From NCBI GenBank assembly GCA_030847615.1, contig JAUMIR010000001.1, forward strand, positions 254,141,187 to 254,205,186: a DNA stretch of 64,000 nucleotides, written 5' to 3'. Source of the DNA: Gambelia wislizenii (taxonomy: Eukaryota > Chordata > Lepidosauria > Squamata > Crotaphytidae). Positions 32,946-44,601 of the stretch are shown piece after piece. A program made the translations under genes and the position numbers. Under the pieces are notes generated by a model that ran no database searches, had not been told where the DNA came from, and worked only from the letters and a program-made list of their open reading frames with translations. Each line of letters begins with the position of its first letter. The first letter of the stretch is position 1.

Positions 32946-33317
32946 AAATTCATGACATATTGGCTTAACAACCAGGAAATGGTTGTTAATAAGGTTATGT
33001 TCTACCTAAATATTAAATAAAACTATTGATTTCTTTGTAAAATTAGCATAACTGTCCACATTCTTCAAACATAACTTACATGATGCACACATTTCTGTCT
33101 TTACAAAAATCTATACAGTATTTGGTTTCTTTTTTGGCAAGCATCAACACTCCTGAATCCATTTGAGTTGTATTTAAATGGCTGGCAACTATTATTAAAA
33201 TCAAAAGTTACCTGGATCTCAGATTTGGCTAGATTTGCAGATCTCTTCCACTCATTTGTTTTTTAGGACTGAAAAAATGTTTTCTATTAAAGCATTTGAC
33301 CTTGGAATGCTCTAAAA
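32946..33317. other. Unassigned non-coding DNA
   Basis: Nothing recognised. Confidence 0.5.
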
Positions 33318-33665
33318 CAGTGGTTCTTAACCTTTTCTTTACCAGGGACACCCTTTAAATATATTTTGTTGCTATGGACCCCTAAGACTGAACTCAAGAT
33401 TTAAAACAACAACAACAACAATAATACAATTACACTATCCATTAAATTTTCCCTCAGAGGCACTGGAAGGGAGGGAAGACTTTTCTCCTGCTTCTTCCTG
33501 CAAGTTTTTGGCTGGAGCAGATTGAACAGCAATGTGCAGGCCAAGCCAGCCAGCCTTAGCCTTGGCTCCTGTCATGTGGGCTGAACAGCTTCTAGCCTTC
33601 ATGGATCTCCTTTGATGACATCATGGCCTCCTGGGGGCCTGTGGACCACAGGTTAAGAACCACTG
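33318..33665. mobile_element. hAT element, non-autonomous, 348 bp
   Basis: Perfect 16-bp inverted ends CAGTGGTTCTTAACCT. The 8-bp flanks CTCTAAAA (33,310-33,317) and CCCTAAAT (33,666-33,673) match at six of eight positions and resemble the NTCTAGAN target of the Charlie/SPIN group. It has no coding capacity. An AAC run lies inside. Confidence 0.88.
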
Positions 33666-33865
33666 CCCTAAATCAACAGATACTAAGCTCCAGGAACAGT
33701 TACACACTGAAGAGTAATAATCCAATTTGAGTTCCCAGGGCTTACCCAGATGAGTAGAGAAGCCACAGGCATTTTAGTTTTTCCTTGTAAAGAAAGTCTT
33801 TCAACCTTCTGACAATTTTGCTCATCTTTACTGCAACGTGCCTCGTATTATATTAGTGAGTCTGC

Positions 33866-33998
33866 TCGGCCATGAAAACCCACTGGGTGACCTTAGGCAA
33901 GTCACACACTCTCAGCCTCAGAAAACCTTGTGATAGGTTGGTCTTAGGGGCACCATAAGTCAGATATGACTTGAAGGCACCCAAGAACAATAACAGCA
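33866..33998 (+). mobile_element. tRNA-headed SINE, 5'-truncated
   Basis: Body and tail only: AACCCACTGGGTGACCTTAG, AAGTCACACACTCTCAGCCT, then GGGGCACCATAAGTCAGATA and GACTTGAAGGCACCCA. The tRNA-like head is missing. Confidence 0.88.
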
Positions 33999-34289
33999 AG
34001 GATGAGTATTGGCTTGTATTCCCGGTCTGTCTTTGTTCTTCTCCTGGTCTGATTCCCCCCACCCACGAAAAACCTGATGGAAACTTCATTCACCCATGCT
34101 CCAATCACCAGCGGAATGAATCTCTTTCTCCTCATACAGATGATGCCTAGTGAAGTAGCTTGTGGGTGAGTTACAAATATGGCAATAGTGTTACAATAGT
34201 GACTCAGTAGTGATTGTGAATACAAAACAGTTTTACGCATCCACAACTATTTCATACTCAAAATTGTTGCTGCTGCTGTTGCTGACTTA

Positions 34290-34400
34290 TCATCATCATC
34301 ATATATCCCTCCTTTTCTCACTAATGGGACTCAAGGTGTCTTACAACTTATTAAAAACAATGGAATAAAATCCATTAAAAATATGGATGTCATTAAAAAA
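34290..34400. other. Degenerate LINE 3' end (L2-like?)
   Basis: ATCCCTCCTTTTCTCACTAA and GACTCAAGGTGTCTTACAAC resemble the 3' end phrases of L2-like repeats common in squamates. It follows a CAT run at 34,290-34,302. Weak call. Confidence 0.35.
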
Positions 34401-34707
34401 AACAGTTAAACTGTTAAACTACAAAATCATATTTGAGTTGGAGTGACAGAATGGAACACAAAATAGACCGTATCATAGTTGTCAATTCTTGCACCAATAG
34501 GGAGTTGGAAAAGATGACCCCTGGGAACCCTTCCAGTTCTAGAATTCAAGGCTCAACATGATTAAAAGTTCAAATCCCACCCCCACCCCCTAAAGCTCAT
34601 GTGGTCACCGTGAGCCAACTGCAGCCTCTCAACTTAATCTACTTCACAGCATTGCTATTAGCATAAAAGGGGGAGAGGGAGTGTGCAACATTGTTTACTC
34701 ATGTGCC

Positions 34708-34930
34708 AGCATGGTGTAGTAGTTTGAATGTTAGACTAGGACCCTGGGAGACCAGGGTTCAAATCGATGCTCAGCCATGGAAACCCATTGGGTTACCTTG
34801 GGCAAGTCACACACTTTCAGCCCCAGAGGAAGGCAAGGACAAACTACCTCTAAACAAATGCTGCCAAGAAAACCCCGTGATAGGGTCACCATAAGTCAGA
34901 AATGACTTGAAGGCACATAACAACAACAAT
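34708..34930 (+). mobile_element. tRNA-headed SINE, full length
   Basis: Head AGCATGGTGTAGTAGTTTGA (box A region), box B GGTTCAAATCG at 34,756-34,766, the body with CCCATTGGGTTACCTTGG and the tail GACTTGAAGGCACATAACAA. This is the most complete Sauria-type SINE in the window and could be used as the local reference. Confidence 0.93.
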
Positions 34931-35410
34931 TGTCTGCTCCAGGAGATAAATGGAATGAAATAAATTAAAATAGCTGAGGAAAAACATGACTGTCGTAAAG
35001 AAACTACTACATTTTCAATAACCTTTTAGGGTGTCTCACATAAACTACAATCCCATAGACATCTACCTGAGAGTAAATTCATTGAGGCTGACGTATGAGT
35101 AGATATGTGTATAATTGCATTGTTAATCCGAATGAAATACGCTTTATAGAGGCAGACTCTATGTCACAGATATACAGACATACACTTTTATTAAGATATG
35201 CACATACCCACAGGATGAACAAATCCTCATTCTCAACTGTCTCTTCTTTCTCAGCTGCTCAATCAATATCTGCAAAGACCATCATGCTGATGGCAACAGG
35301 AAGTATCCAGGCAGTCTCTACCTGCATACTACCAAAAAGAGACTCTACTCTACCTCCCCTTTGCCCATTCTGATACGTTGTCGGGGTGTTCAGTCAACAT
35401 CCACTAACTT
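34931..35410. other. Unassigned non-coding DNA
   Basis: Nothing recognised. Confidence 0.5.
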
Positions 35411-35413
35411 TAA

Positions 35414-35978
35414 GGAGATTTTCAGACAGGAACGAAAAAAGCATTCCTGTCCCAGAATCTCCACTCCCGCCCCGGTCCCGGCACAATAACAAAAATTTTA
35501 AGACCTATCTTGAGTAGTGTTGACAGGGCAGGAGTGAATGGAACTCCGTTCACTTCCTGGAGTGAAATCCCACGGGTTCTCGCAAGAAGATGCAAGTGCA
35601 GGAAATTCAAAAAGAACAAGAAAAATACACAAGAAAAAGTGACAGCAAGCACAAAAACACACTTTAAAACTTCCAAGTAAACCAGGGAAATTTTTTTAAA
35701 AAAGTGTGCCACTTACCTTGATGTTCTGGCATGGACCTCCCATTGACGCTGGTATCTTGTCAGCATAACGGGGCACCTTTTTGATTGCAGTAATATCTGT
35801 GACAGAAACAGAATGGGGGATCTATCGACAGCTTATCCCGTCAATAAAAAACAGCGCTGGTGGAACGGCAGCAGAACAGGTGCATTATGCGGGGGGAACG
35901 ACAGCATCTGAAAAGGGAGCCCTTTAGCAATCTCCTGGTGTTCGTGTAACGCCACTTTTAACGCATCTGATAATCTCC
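35414..35978 (-). mobile_element. Harbinger-like family H element, 565 bp
   Basis: The ends are GGAGATTTTCAGACAGG and, reversed, GGAGATTATCAGATGCG. Direct TAA copies lie at 35,411-35,413 and 35,979-35,981. The inside matches 32,567-32,945 and the reverse of 47,698-48,335. No transposase is encoded. Confidence 0.87.
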
Positions 35979-35981
35979 TAA

Positions 35982-36798
35982 GGCAGAAGAGGGGATGGAT
36001 GGGAATCACTGGTGGTGAACTTCAGACACACTCACTTTCTTCTGCAACTTGGCCTCATGTTTTCTTAAAAGACCCCCAGCCCTAAAATGCAGGATTGTGG
36101 GCAACCTGTTCAGTCTACCTAAGGAAGAATCTTTCTGGCCCTCAAATAAGAGGCACCCCTTATAAAAGGGAAACCTGGCAACCCTAGGAGAGGCACAGTA
36201 CAGGTCACAAGGCACAGAACTTGTTGCTATTTCATACTTGCTCAGAGTATCTGCCCTCCTAAAGGCAGCTGCCTCCCTTTGCCTAATGAGGGCATCATTC
36301 CTGCTGAAGGTTCACATTTGGAGCAAGCCTTGGAAACGGAGATTCATAGTGAGAGAGCAGCTGCTGAGATGTGCTCACAGTTCAGATTCAATAAGTGTGT
36401 TCAAGTGTGCTAACAAAGGGCTCCTGAGAAACTCAGGTGTTTCTTAGGACATTCCCAAGGAATACGAAGAAAGGAAAAGTGTGGTAGGAAAACTAGAAGG
36501 ATGCCCAAAACACTACAGAAAGCCAACACTAACTCGGTTGAAGAGACAGTGTACGGTCCCTCCCTCCCTCCCTGCTTTACTTGGAAAATGCACTACAATA
36601 ATCAGCATCAGCCTCTTAAACAGGAACAGCTTCTTAAGTTGGAAGAGGCAACTAGACATTTGGGAACCCAATCCACCCCTTATTCTACAATTTCTAGTAT
36701 AGAACAGAGCTTATCATCTAGTACAAGGCATTTGTCAGGAGATGGGGCTGCATTGACCCAGGCGACCATGGAGGGCCATACACACACTTGCCAGCCCA
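35982..36798. other. Unassigned non-coding DNA
   Basis: Apart from a (CCCT)n run at about 36,557-36,570, nothing recognised. Confidence 0.5.
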
Positions 36799-37253
36799 TC
36801 ACAGAATCATAGAGAGTTGGAAGGGACCCTGTGGACCATCAGGTCCAACCCTCTGCTCAGTGCAAGATCTGCAACTAGAACGTCCCCAGCAGGTAATGGT
36901 CCAACCTCTTTTTGAAGACACCCAGAGGAGGAGACCTCACCATCAATCTAGGCAATTGGTTTCATTGCCAGCCACTCTCACTGTCCAGAGGTTCCTTCTA
37001 ATGTTCAATAGAAATATACCCCCCTGTAACTTCAAACCTTTAGACTTAGTTCTACCCTCTGAGGAAGCAGAGAACAAGCCTGCACCCTCCTCTTTGTGGC
37101 AGCCCTTGACGTATTGATTTAAAGAGTGCCATCATGTCACTCCTCAGTCTTCTCTTCACCATGCTGAACATGCCCTCAACCTCTCTTCATATGTTTTGTT
37201 CTCTATACCTCTTATCATCCATGTTGCCCTTCTCTGAACTTGTCTATATCCTT

Positions 37254-38470
37254 CTAAAAACAAGGTGCCCAGAGCTGAACATAGAACTCCAGATGAGGCC
37301 TGACCAGAGCAGAATATAGGGGGACTATTGCTTCCCCCGACTTGGAAATTATGCTTCTATTAATGCAGGTGAAGACAGCATTTGCCTTCTTTGCTGGCTC
37401 ATGCTTAACAATAATCCCAAGGTCTTTTCTAGTACTGCTGAGCCAAGTATCCCCCATTCTAAACCTGTATTTGGTTTTTGTGGCCTAAATGTAGAATTTT
37501 GCATTTGTCTCTGCTGAATTTCATTTTATTAAATTCAGCCCAGTTTATCAAGGTCTTTTAAAATTCTTTTCCTATCTCCCAATGTGTTAGGTACCCCTCC
37601 CAGTTTTGTATCATCTGCAAATCTGATAAGGATTTCCTTCACCCCATCATCTAAATCATTGATAAAAAATTGATAAAAAATATTGAAGAGCCCCAGGACA
37701 GAGCCCTGTGGCACTCCACTGGAGATTTTCCAGTTTGAAGCACAGCCACTGATGACAACTCTTTGAGCATGGTTTTCTACCCAGTTATGGATCCATCTGA
37801 TGGTGTTTCCATCTATTCCATATTTAGTCAGTTTGCTAATCAAAATATCATAGGGACCTTATCAAATGCTTTGCTGAAATTCAGATGAATGACATCCACA
37901 GCATTCCCACCATCTACTAAACTAGTGACCAGATCAAAAAAGGATGTAAGGTTAGTTTTGCAGGATTTGTTCTTCACAAACTTGTGTTGGCTTCTGCTAA
38001 TCACTGCACTGCATCAAGACACTTGCAGATGGATTCATGTAAAATTCATTACAGTATAATATTTTTCCTGATATTGAAGTCAGACTAACTGCCCTGTAGT
38101 TTCCTGGATCTTCTGTTTTGCCTTTTTTGAAGAGAGGGACAATGTTTGCTTATCAGTCCTCTAGCACCTCATTCATTCTCCAAGATTTCTCAAAAATGAT
38201 GGCAAGTGGTTCTGTATATCAGCAAGTTCCTTCAATACTCTGGAATGCAGTTCATCCAGCCCTACAAATTTGAACTCATTTAGATTAACTAGGTGATTCT
38301 TGACTAACTCCTTATCAATCTTGATTTGCAACTCAGAATCCTTACCAAAGCCTCTGCTGATGCATGGAAGCACACAGTCTTCTTTTGTTGGGGTGGGGTG
38401 GGGGCAGGATGAAGCAAAATATGTATTGAACAGTTCTGCCTTTTCATTGTGATCTGTTAGCATTTTACCA
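37254..38470 (-). pseudogene. CR1 reverse transcriptase remnant
   Basis: Minus-strand pieces in order: ELFNTYFASS, KFVGLDELHSRVLKELAD, a broken middle, then ISSGVPQGSVLGLFNIFYQF (with a small insertion), INDLDDGVKEILIRFADDTK (active-site Asp pair), and near the C-terminus [17 protein letters not shown] 13-base or similar indel disrupts the SVLGP phrase. Not functional. Confidence 0.92.
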
Positions 38471-38499
38471 TCCTTGTTTGTCTAGCCAATCTCAGCTCA

Positions 38500-39537
38500 T
38501 TTTGAGCATTAGTTTTCCTTACACTATTCCTGCAAAGTTCGACTATACAACTATATTATTTCTTGGTGATTTCATCCTTCCTTCCATTCTTTATATGCTC
38601 CTTTTCTTTTCACTTCCTCTTCGAGTTTACTCTGCAACCACATTAGCTTTCTAAGATGTTTCCCATTTTTCTTCCTCCTTGGAATTGTTTGTGTTTGTGG
38701 TTTTAGCAGTTCCTTCTACATGAAATCCCACCATCTCTAGCCATGGTATTGATTCTACCCAGTATTTCCCTGATTTTGATAAAATCAGCTTTCCTGCAAT
38801 CCAAGGTTCATATTTGACTATACTCTTCTTTGGTTTGCCCCACAATCATGAATTCTAGCATTACATGGTCACTCTCCCCTAAAGTAACAACTGCTTTGAT
38901 TCCAGTGACCAGCATCTCCCATTTGGTTAGGGTCAAGTCCAGATTGCTGATCTCCTTGTTCCTTCCTCCACCTTTTGAAAGAGGAAATTATCTGTAATGC
39001 ACATCAGTGATTTGTTGGAGAGGCTATGCTTAACAGACCCAGATATCAGGATATTTGAAGTCCCCCATAACTACCAGTTATTACTTCTTGGAGAGTTCTG
39101 AGATTTGTTTCAGAAAAGCATGATCTACCACCTTGTTTGGGTTTCAAGGCCTATAGTCCATTCCTACCACAACGTTGTTTTTATTTCTCCACTGGTCCAA
39201 TTAGATCCCTCGCATAGATTTCTGTACAAGTGAATTGGTCCTTGACATATAATACTAGTCCCTCTCCTTTTCTCCCCCATCTATTCTTTTTCAACAGATT
39301 ATATCCCTCAATTCTTATATTGCAGTCATGGGAGTCATCCCACCAAGTCTCTGTTATACCTATAAAATTGTATTTACCTTTCTGCCCTAGGACTTCAATC
39401 TCATCTTGTTTGTTTCCAAAACTCTGTGCATTGGTGTATAGACATCTAAAGCATTGCTTGTTGTCATATTTTAGTCTACTGCAAGTAGAATCCTCTCCCG
39501 TTGTTTTCCAAAACAAATTGGCCCAAAAAGTTCCCAA
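38500..39537 (-). pseudogene. CR1 endonuclease remnant
   Basis: The frame 39,181-39,537 holds the N-terminal endonuclease: CLYTNAQSFGNKQDEIEVL (first Asn), YNFIGITETWWDDSHDCNI (catalytic Glu) and GRKGEGLVLYVKDQ. The remainder to about 38,500 is visible in broken frames, with a linker-like piece at 38,651-38,845. The motifs are those of a CR1 AP endonuclease. Confidence 0.9.
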
Positions 39538-39572
39538 TGCCCCTTGGACATGTGGGAGGAAATGTCACCATT

Positions 39573-40627
39573 GGCCCGTTTACACGACAAAATAAGTCTG
39601 TGAAGAATTCACTAAGATTCCTAATAGTTCACACACATCGCACCACAATATCGCCTCATTCAGAAGGGGGGGAGATCAAAAACTCAAAAGTAGCATAATA
39701 AGGATTTTTGCTACATTTCCTGACTTTTTTGAAAAGTAGTGCGACTTAGCGCATTATCGATTGTGTGAACTACCATTTCACTAATGGCTATGTGAACTAC
39801 CAGCAATCTTCCCGATACAGTCACAGCAGAGCTGCGCTGTGATTGGTTGAGCTGTCCAAGGAGTGGGTGAGCTTGCAAGAGATGGAGGAGCCTGAAAGGA
39901 AAAGATCCAGCCCCTGTTGTTTTCAGCCATGGAAAAAATCCAGCAAGCTGTCTGCAGCTTGCTTGGCTGTGTGTGTGTGAGAGAGGGGGGGGAGGGGGAG
40001 AGGGAGGGAAGGAGGGAGATTGAGTAGCGATCGGCTCCTCCAACTGTTCACTCGCTCACACTCCTCTGATCACATTTGTGTGCGTGTGTGAGAGAGAGAA
40101 AGACAGGGAGAGTAGGTGAGGGGAAGAGGGGCTTAATTGGGGGGGAATAGCTCCTCCGTGGCTGAAAGGCTGCCTCCTTCCTTCCACCCTTCTCGCTATT
40201 GGAAGAAGAGGCATGCAAACTAGCAGGCTTTCCTAAGACATTCCTTAGCCTTTGCATGAAAACTAGAAGGCATTCCTCAGAGCAGGGAAAGATCCGAGCA
40301 CTTTCTCTCTCTCTTTCCCTCCCTCCGTCTCATCTTCCCCCAGATGTGCTTGGGAGGCCATGCCCCCCCCACCTTTGCCTGTCTGAACCAGAAAGCAAAA
40401 AAATAAACAGAGCAACCAATTTCCCAGTGCTGGAAATTTGGGGAATGAAGGAAATTTTCGTTGAAGGAGGCGTGGCAGGGGGTTGGACTGGATGGCCCTC
40501 GTGGTCTCTTCCAACTCTACAATTCTATGATTCTATGATTCTCTGAAATCATGTAAAGTACCCGGCACTGGTGCGAAAAAGCGCTAAAGCGCAAATTATC
40601 ACAATAAAAACTGTCGTGTAACCAAAC
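39573..40627. mobile_element. Non-autonomous DNA transposon, GTTTACACG ends
   Basis: The left end GGCCCGTTTACACGACA pairs with the right end, reversed, GGTTTGGTTACACGACA. Inside are purine- and pyrimidine-rich simple runs (39,976-40,020, 40,085-40,110, 40,300-40,330). A CR1 3' scrap lies at 40,475-40,543. It appears to abut or interrupt the 5' side of the CR1. Superfamily uncertain. Confidence 0.68.
40475..40543 (+). mobile_element. CR1 3' terminal fragment
   Basis: The last 70 bp or so of a CR1: GGGGGTTGGACTGGATGGCC and the ATTCTATG-type end. It lies within the DNA transposon. Confidence 0.9.
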
Positions 40628-41137
40628 CCCTTGTTTTCAGGGCTCCTAGGCTTTTTAGGTCCATAAGAGGCCTTGTTTTAAAAAAGGAAGTCACCCAGAA
40701 GTCAGAGCACACCGTGCTTTGAGGAAACAGAAACAAGGAGAAACCTTTCTTCTTGGGAGTTGACAAAGGTTGTAAAAGGAAACAGGAGAAGCAGAAGGGA
40801 GCTTGAAAATAATAGCTTCTTTCCCCTTATCCCCAGTTGCACATATTTTATGCTTAGCTTCAGTTGGGAAAATGGGAACAAAACTTGCAAAAACTTGACA
40901 GAAAACAGAGGTTTTGAAGAGAGATTTGAAAGAAGGACGCAAAGGAATCCCTGAGTCACCATTTCAAAGACATTGTTCATCATTACACCTCATCCAGTTT
41001 CTCCTGTGCCTGCTAAAAGGGCTTCTCTTGACTTTAACACTTTCTTCCCATTCTGAACAGCAAGAAGGAAAGTCTTTGGTAAAGGCCTATGTACTCTGGG
41101 TGCTGACTGGCCAAGAAAAAAACAAGCAAGAGGCTGT

Positions 41138-41300
41138 GCAGTCGAAGGCTTTCACGGCCAGCATCCATAGATTTTCCTTGGGTTTTTTCCAGGCTGTGAG
41201 GCTGTGTTCTGGAATAGTTTCTTTCTGATGTTTCGCCTGCATCTGTGGCTGGCATCCTCAGAGAATGGTTGGGTAGGAGTGTATGTGGAGCTTATATGCT
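41138..41300 (-). mobile_element. Penelope tail, family P2
   Basis: The reverse-strand tail: GTCGAAGGCTTTCACGGCCA, then TTTTTTCCAGGCTGTGAGGC, then GATGTTTCGCCTGCATCTGT. The same tail occurs in pairs at 56,573-56,755 and at both ends of 59,568-60,745. Confidence 0.8.
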
Positions 41301-41914
41301 GTGAACCCCTGTTGGGGAGTATATGTAAATTTGTGTAATTGAATGTAAAAATCCTTTGAATGCAAAAAATGAATGAAAAAACCCTTTTAAAACTTGGTGC
41401 CAAAGAAGCCAGGGACCTCTAAGCCTGCTGAAAATCATTGCCCCAAACCATTGCCCCAAAGGTTTAGAGGCCCCTGAGGCCATTTTAGGCCCAGGAGAGG
41501 CCTTTCTGTTGTTGGGATATATAGTTGCAATCCAATATGGCTTGTTTACTGCTGAAAGAGGTTCCTTTAAGTCCCTCTTTGTTCTGGGGACTTAATAGCA
41601 GGAAGCTATTTGCTTGCACCTTCATCCCAGCCCTCCACATACTCTTTAGGATTGAGCCTTGAGGACAGGCTGGATAGCTAAATCCTGGTGTAAGCAAGCT
41701 GAAACTGAAAATGAGTATTGATCCCTTACTGAATCCCTTGATTTTTCACTATTAATGGTGCATGCAAACAAGAAGAAAGTTAAGGGTTCCAGGAGACCAC
41801 AGAGCAGTTGTCCAAATAGAAATGGCAGATAGACTTTCTTGGTATTTGTTTGGCTGCTGCAGAGATTGTGAAGTTCCCAAAAATCACTATGAATCATGAA
41901 GGTGTCTGTGCGCT

Positions 41915-41992
41915 CTGTGTGTGTGTGTGTGTGTGTGTGTGTTTGTGCGCGTGCGCGGGGGGGGAATGAGAGAAAGAGAGAGAGAGAGAGAT
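41915..41992. repeat. TG and GA microsatellites
   Basis: (TG)n followed by TGCGCGTGCGCG, a G run and (GA)n. Confidence 0.95.
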
Positions 41993-43833
41993 GCATGTCA
42001 GGCATGATAGGTAGAAGAGATTATTCTGAAATGGCTGATTGCATGAATTTGTGGAGCAGGTTGCCAAACAGCCAGAAATGTCTCCAGGGGTAAATAAAGT
42101 ACATGAGGGATTGAATTCTAGCTCAGGAGTTAGAAATGACAGGTGGTTCATACATGAAGAGAAAAAAAGTGCTGTTGTCTGCTTCTCCACTGTTGAGTAC
42201 ATTCATTCCATCAAAATGCCAATAGATGTCAATGTAAAACAGAGCTTAGCAAACTTACTTTTTTGGATTACAAATCCGAGAATCTTCCATCCAGTATGGC
42301 TAATGGCCATAGACCAGTAGAACAGAAAGTACACCTGATAAAGAGGACAGCTTTAGCTCTCAGAGACACAAACTGAGGTGGGTGGGATATTATCACCTAT
42401 TAATGCTGTTTACATTGCCTCTTAGATCATTGCTACGAAAGCTGTTGCACTAGACCTTAACCTTGAACAGACATACCTGGAATTGAGTTCTGTTTTGTAT
42501 GTCTGGTGCAAAAATGTCCAAATTATTAAGAACTGCATCTGACCCTATCCTGATTTGTTTTGTCCCACCCCAATGCCTGAGCTACTTCCAGAATGTGTCC
42601 TCCACTTCTCAATTAGGAATATGAATTCCACAAATTGAAAACCATCTCTGTTTTAGATGGGTCATGGTGATAAAATGCCATTTTGACAGGTGAATTTATT
42701 AATAAAACCAGTTTATTTATTTAACCCTTCCCCAATGTGACATGCTGGATTAGAGCTTCCATGATGCTCAGCTAGTCAATGGCCCTATGGCTGGTAAGAA
42801 TGGAGACTGCAATCCAACAACATCTGGAGTGGTTCAAGTTGGGAAAGATTGCTTTCATTTATGCAGAGTCCCTTTGTGAACATGACCCTGCTGCAGAAGA
42901 AGGAGGCAACTGTCCAAAAGAGAAACGAGGTGGAAATTTGGTAATCCGTAAGAAACATAAATAAGTAAAGGAAACCTCTTGATTTGCACTTTTATGGAGC
43001 CCTTGTGAATTATTTTAACTGAGGTAAAGGCTGCTGTGAACTTTTTAAAATGTGTGAAAAGAAAGTATCACCCAATGAAGCACATTTTCACACAATTAGA
43101 TGTAACAGGTCACATTCCACATTGTCTTTCTGCTCTGAAGATCAGGAAGTAGTTCAGATTCTAACCATTCCAGCCTACGGTAGCTTTTCAGGGATGGGAT
43201 CATATTTGTGCAAAACCCAGAATGGCAGAGAATGCTAATAAATGCTGAAGCCAGCTAGCAGCTTTTCCAATTGTTCTGTGCCGACGTAATCCAGTTACCC
43301 ATTGTTTGATGCCTTGCCACTTTTGCAGCCATTATCATTGTTTGAAGAGACACATTGCAAGCAACCCAAGGATGTTTAAAAATATAGATCAACATATTTT
43401 TTGACATCATTGGGGGATGAGATCTACTGAGCAGAACTGACGCCAACACCTCTCTGTTGCTTGGATATATTAGAATCCCTGGATGGAAATTCAGCTGCGA
43501 TTCAGATCACAGCAGGGGAGAAAGCGCTGTGCGGCAGTCAAGCTGAAAAGCTTAAATTGCCTTAAAGGATTATCTGGAACAAACAAGATAAATGTAATCA
43601 CTCCCTTACATCTGACTAAACTCCTGCATGAGCATAATGATCTACTGTACAATTCAAGGAACTACAAATCTGCCATTTACAGGACTTTTCAGGACCGGAG
43701 CGCATATCAACCCATCATCATAGCTTTTTGACAAATCAGGTATCAGCAGCAAATACAACATGAGGCAAGAGCAAATGTGGGCTCTTGAAGAATGAAAACT
43801 ATAAGAATAAATTGTCCCTTAGCGATGGAAACA

Positions 43834-43935
43834 GTGTGGCCCTCCTGGTACTTGTTGAACTGCAACTCCCAGCACTCTTCACCATTGGCTATGGTGGCAA
43901 GGGCTGCTGAGACTTGCAGTCCAACAACTAATTAA
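43834..43935. mobile_element. Palindromic element remnant
   Basis: GAACTGCAACTCCCAGCACT on the left and, reversed, TTGGACTGCAAGTCTCAGCA from the right arm form a loose palindrome around CACCATTGGCTATGGTG. Similar arms occur at about 42,810-42,835 and 53,275-53,391. This word set is frequent in squamate genomes; likely a hAT-type MITE. Confidence 0.5.
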
Positions 43936-44564
43936 TGGGCATGATCAGTGAATGGTGCAACTTTCACACAAAGGTTAAGGTCAAATGAAATTGAGTAACT
44001 GGATAACAATCCTTTATAATCCAATTTGTGGGAAAGCCTGGGGGTTTGGAAGGGAGAGACAGTTTGCCTTGACCTGTAGCAGACACCACAACTGACTGCA
44101 TTTCTCCAACAGAACTTTCCATTTGATCCATTTTATTGCCTCTTGTGATTTGGCTAGGAAAGGTGCTCCTAATTACTCATTTTAAGAGCAAACTTGGGAG
44201 GTGAGCAATGACAAAATGGTAGCCTGAACACTGTAGCTAGACCTGGGGTACACGGATAGCAAAGCCTGCCCAGAGCTCAATGATAGGGATCACCCAGGGA
44301 TTGGCAAGGAGTATATCCCAGTGTGTCAAGACCACAGATTCACTGCCACCTCCAAGGATACTTGCAGTTTATAAACTTCCTGCCATATACCATGACCACC
44401 CTCCCATCATGACATGTAGTAAAATGTGTAGATGAAATGAATGTAACATTTAAAAAAGTAGAGGCAGCCAGAACATATTTTGTGGCATAAATGCTTGGCA
44501 GTGAACCCATGTGCACATGGGATAAACAGAATCCAAATATGGGAAAGTGGTGATATGCCTATCG

Positions 44565-44601
44565 GTACACTATATTTCAGAGGAAGGAACTGCAAAACCA
44601 T
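44565..44601 (+). mobile_element. 5S-headed SINE body, left part
   Basis: ATTTCAGAGGAAGGAACTGC and AAAACCAT match the mid part of the SINE at 27,915-27,945. The 5S head is missing. It is interrupted by a DNA transposon and resumes at 45,855. Confidence 0.7.

Larger units (their letters stand above)
36799..39560 (-). mobile_element. CR1 LINE, nearly full ORF2, reverse strand
   Basis: About 2.76 kb, with the 3' end at the left (reversed terminal repeat AGAATCATAGAGAGTTGGAA) and the endonuclease start at the right. It belongs to a different CR1 subfamily from the copy at 23.0-25.6 kb; the 3' UTR says CTCTGCTCAGTGCAAG instead of CTGCCATGCAG. Many stops and frameshifts are present. Confidence 0.93.
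41301..44564. other. Mostly unassigned DNA
   Basis: A (TG)n run at 41,917-41,942 and a (GA)n run at 41,966-41,990 give spurious frames. A GGCTATGGTGGCAAGG-type repeat is listed separately at 43,834. No exon, RNA gene or other element recognised. Confidence 0.5.

Noticed and set aside
41894..42202. Frames with repeated His-Thr or Cys-Val residues
   Set aside because: They are translations of TG and GA microsatellites.
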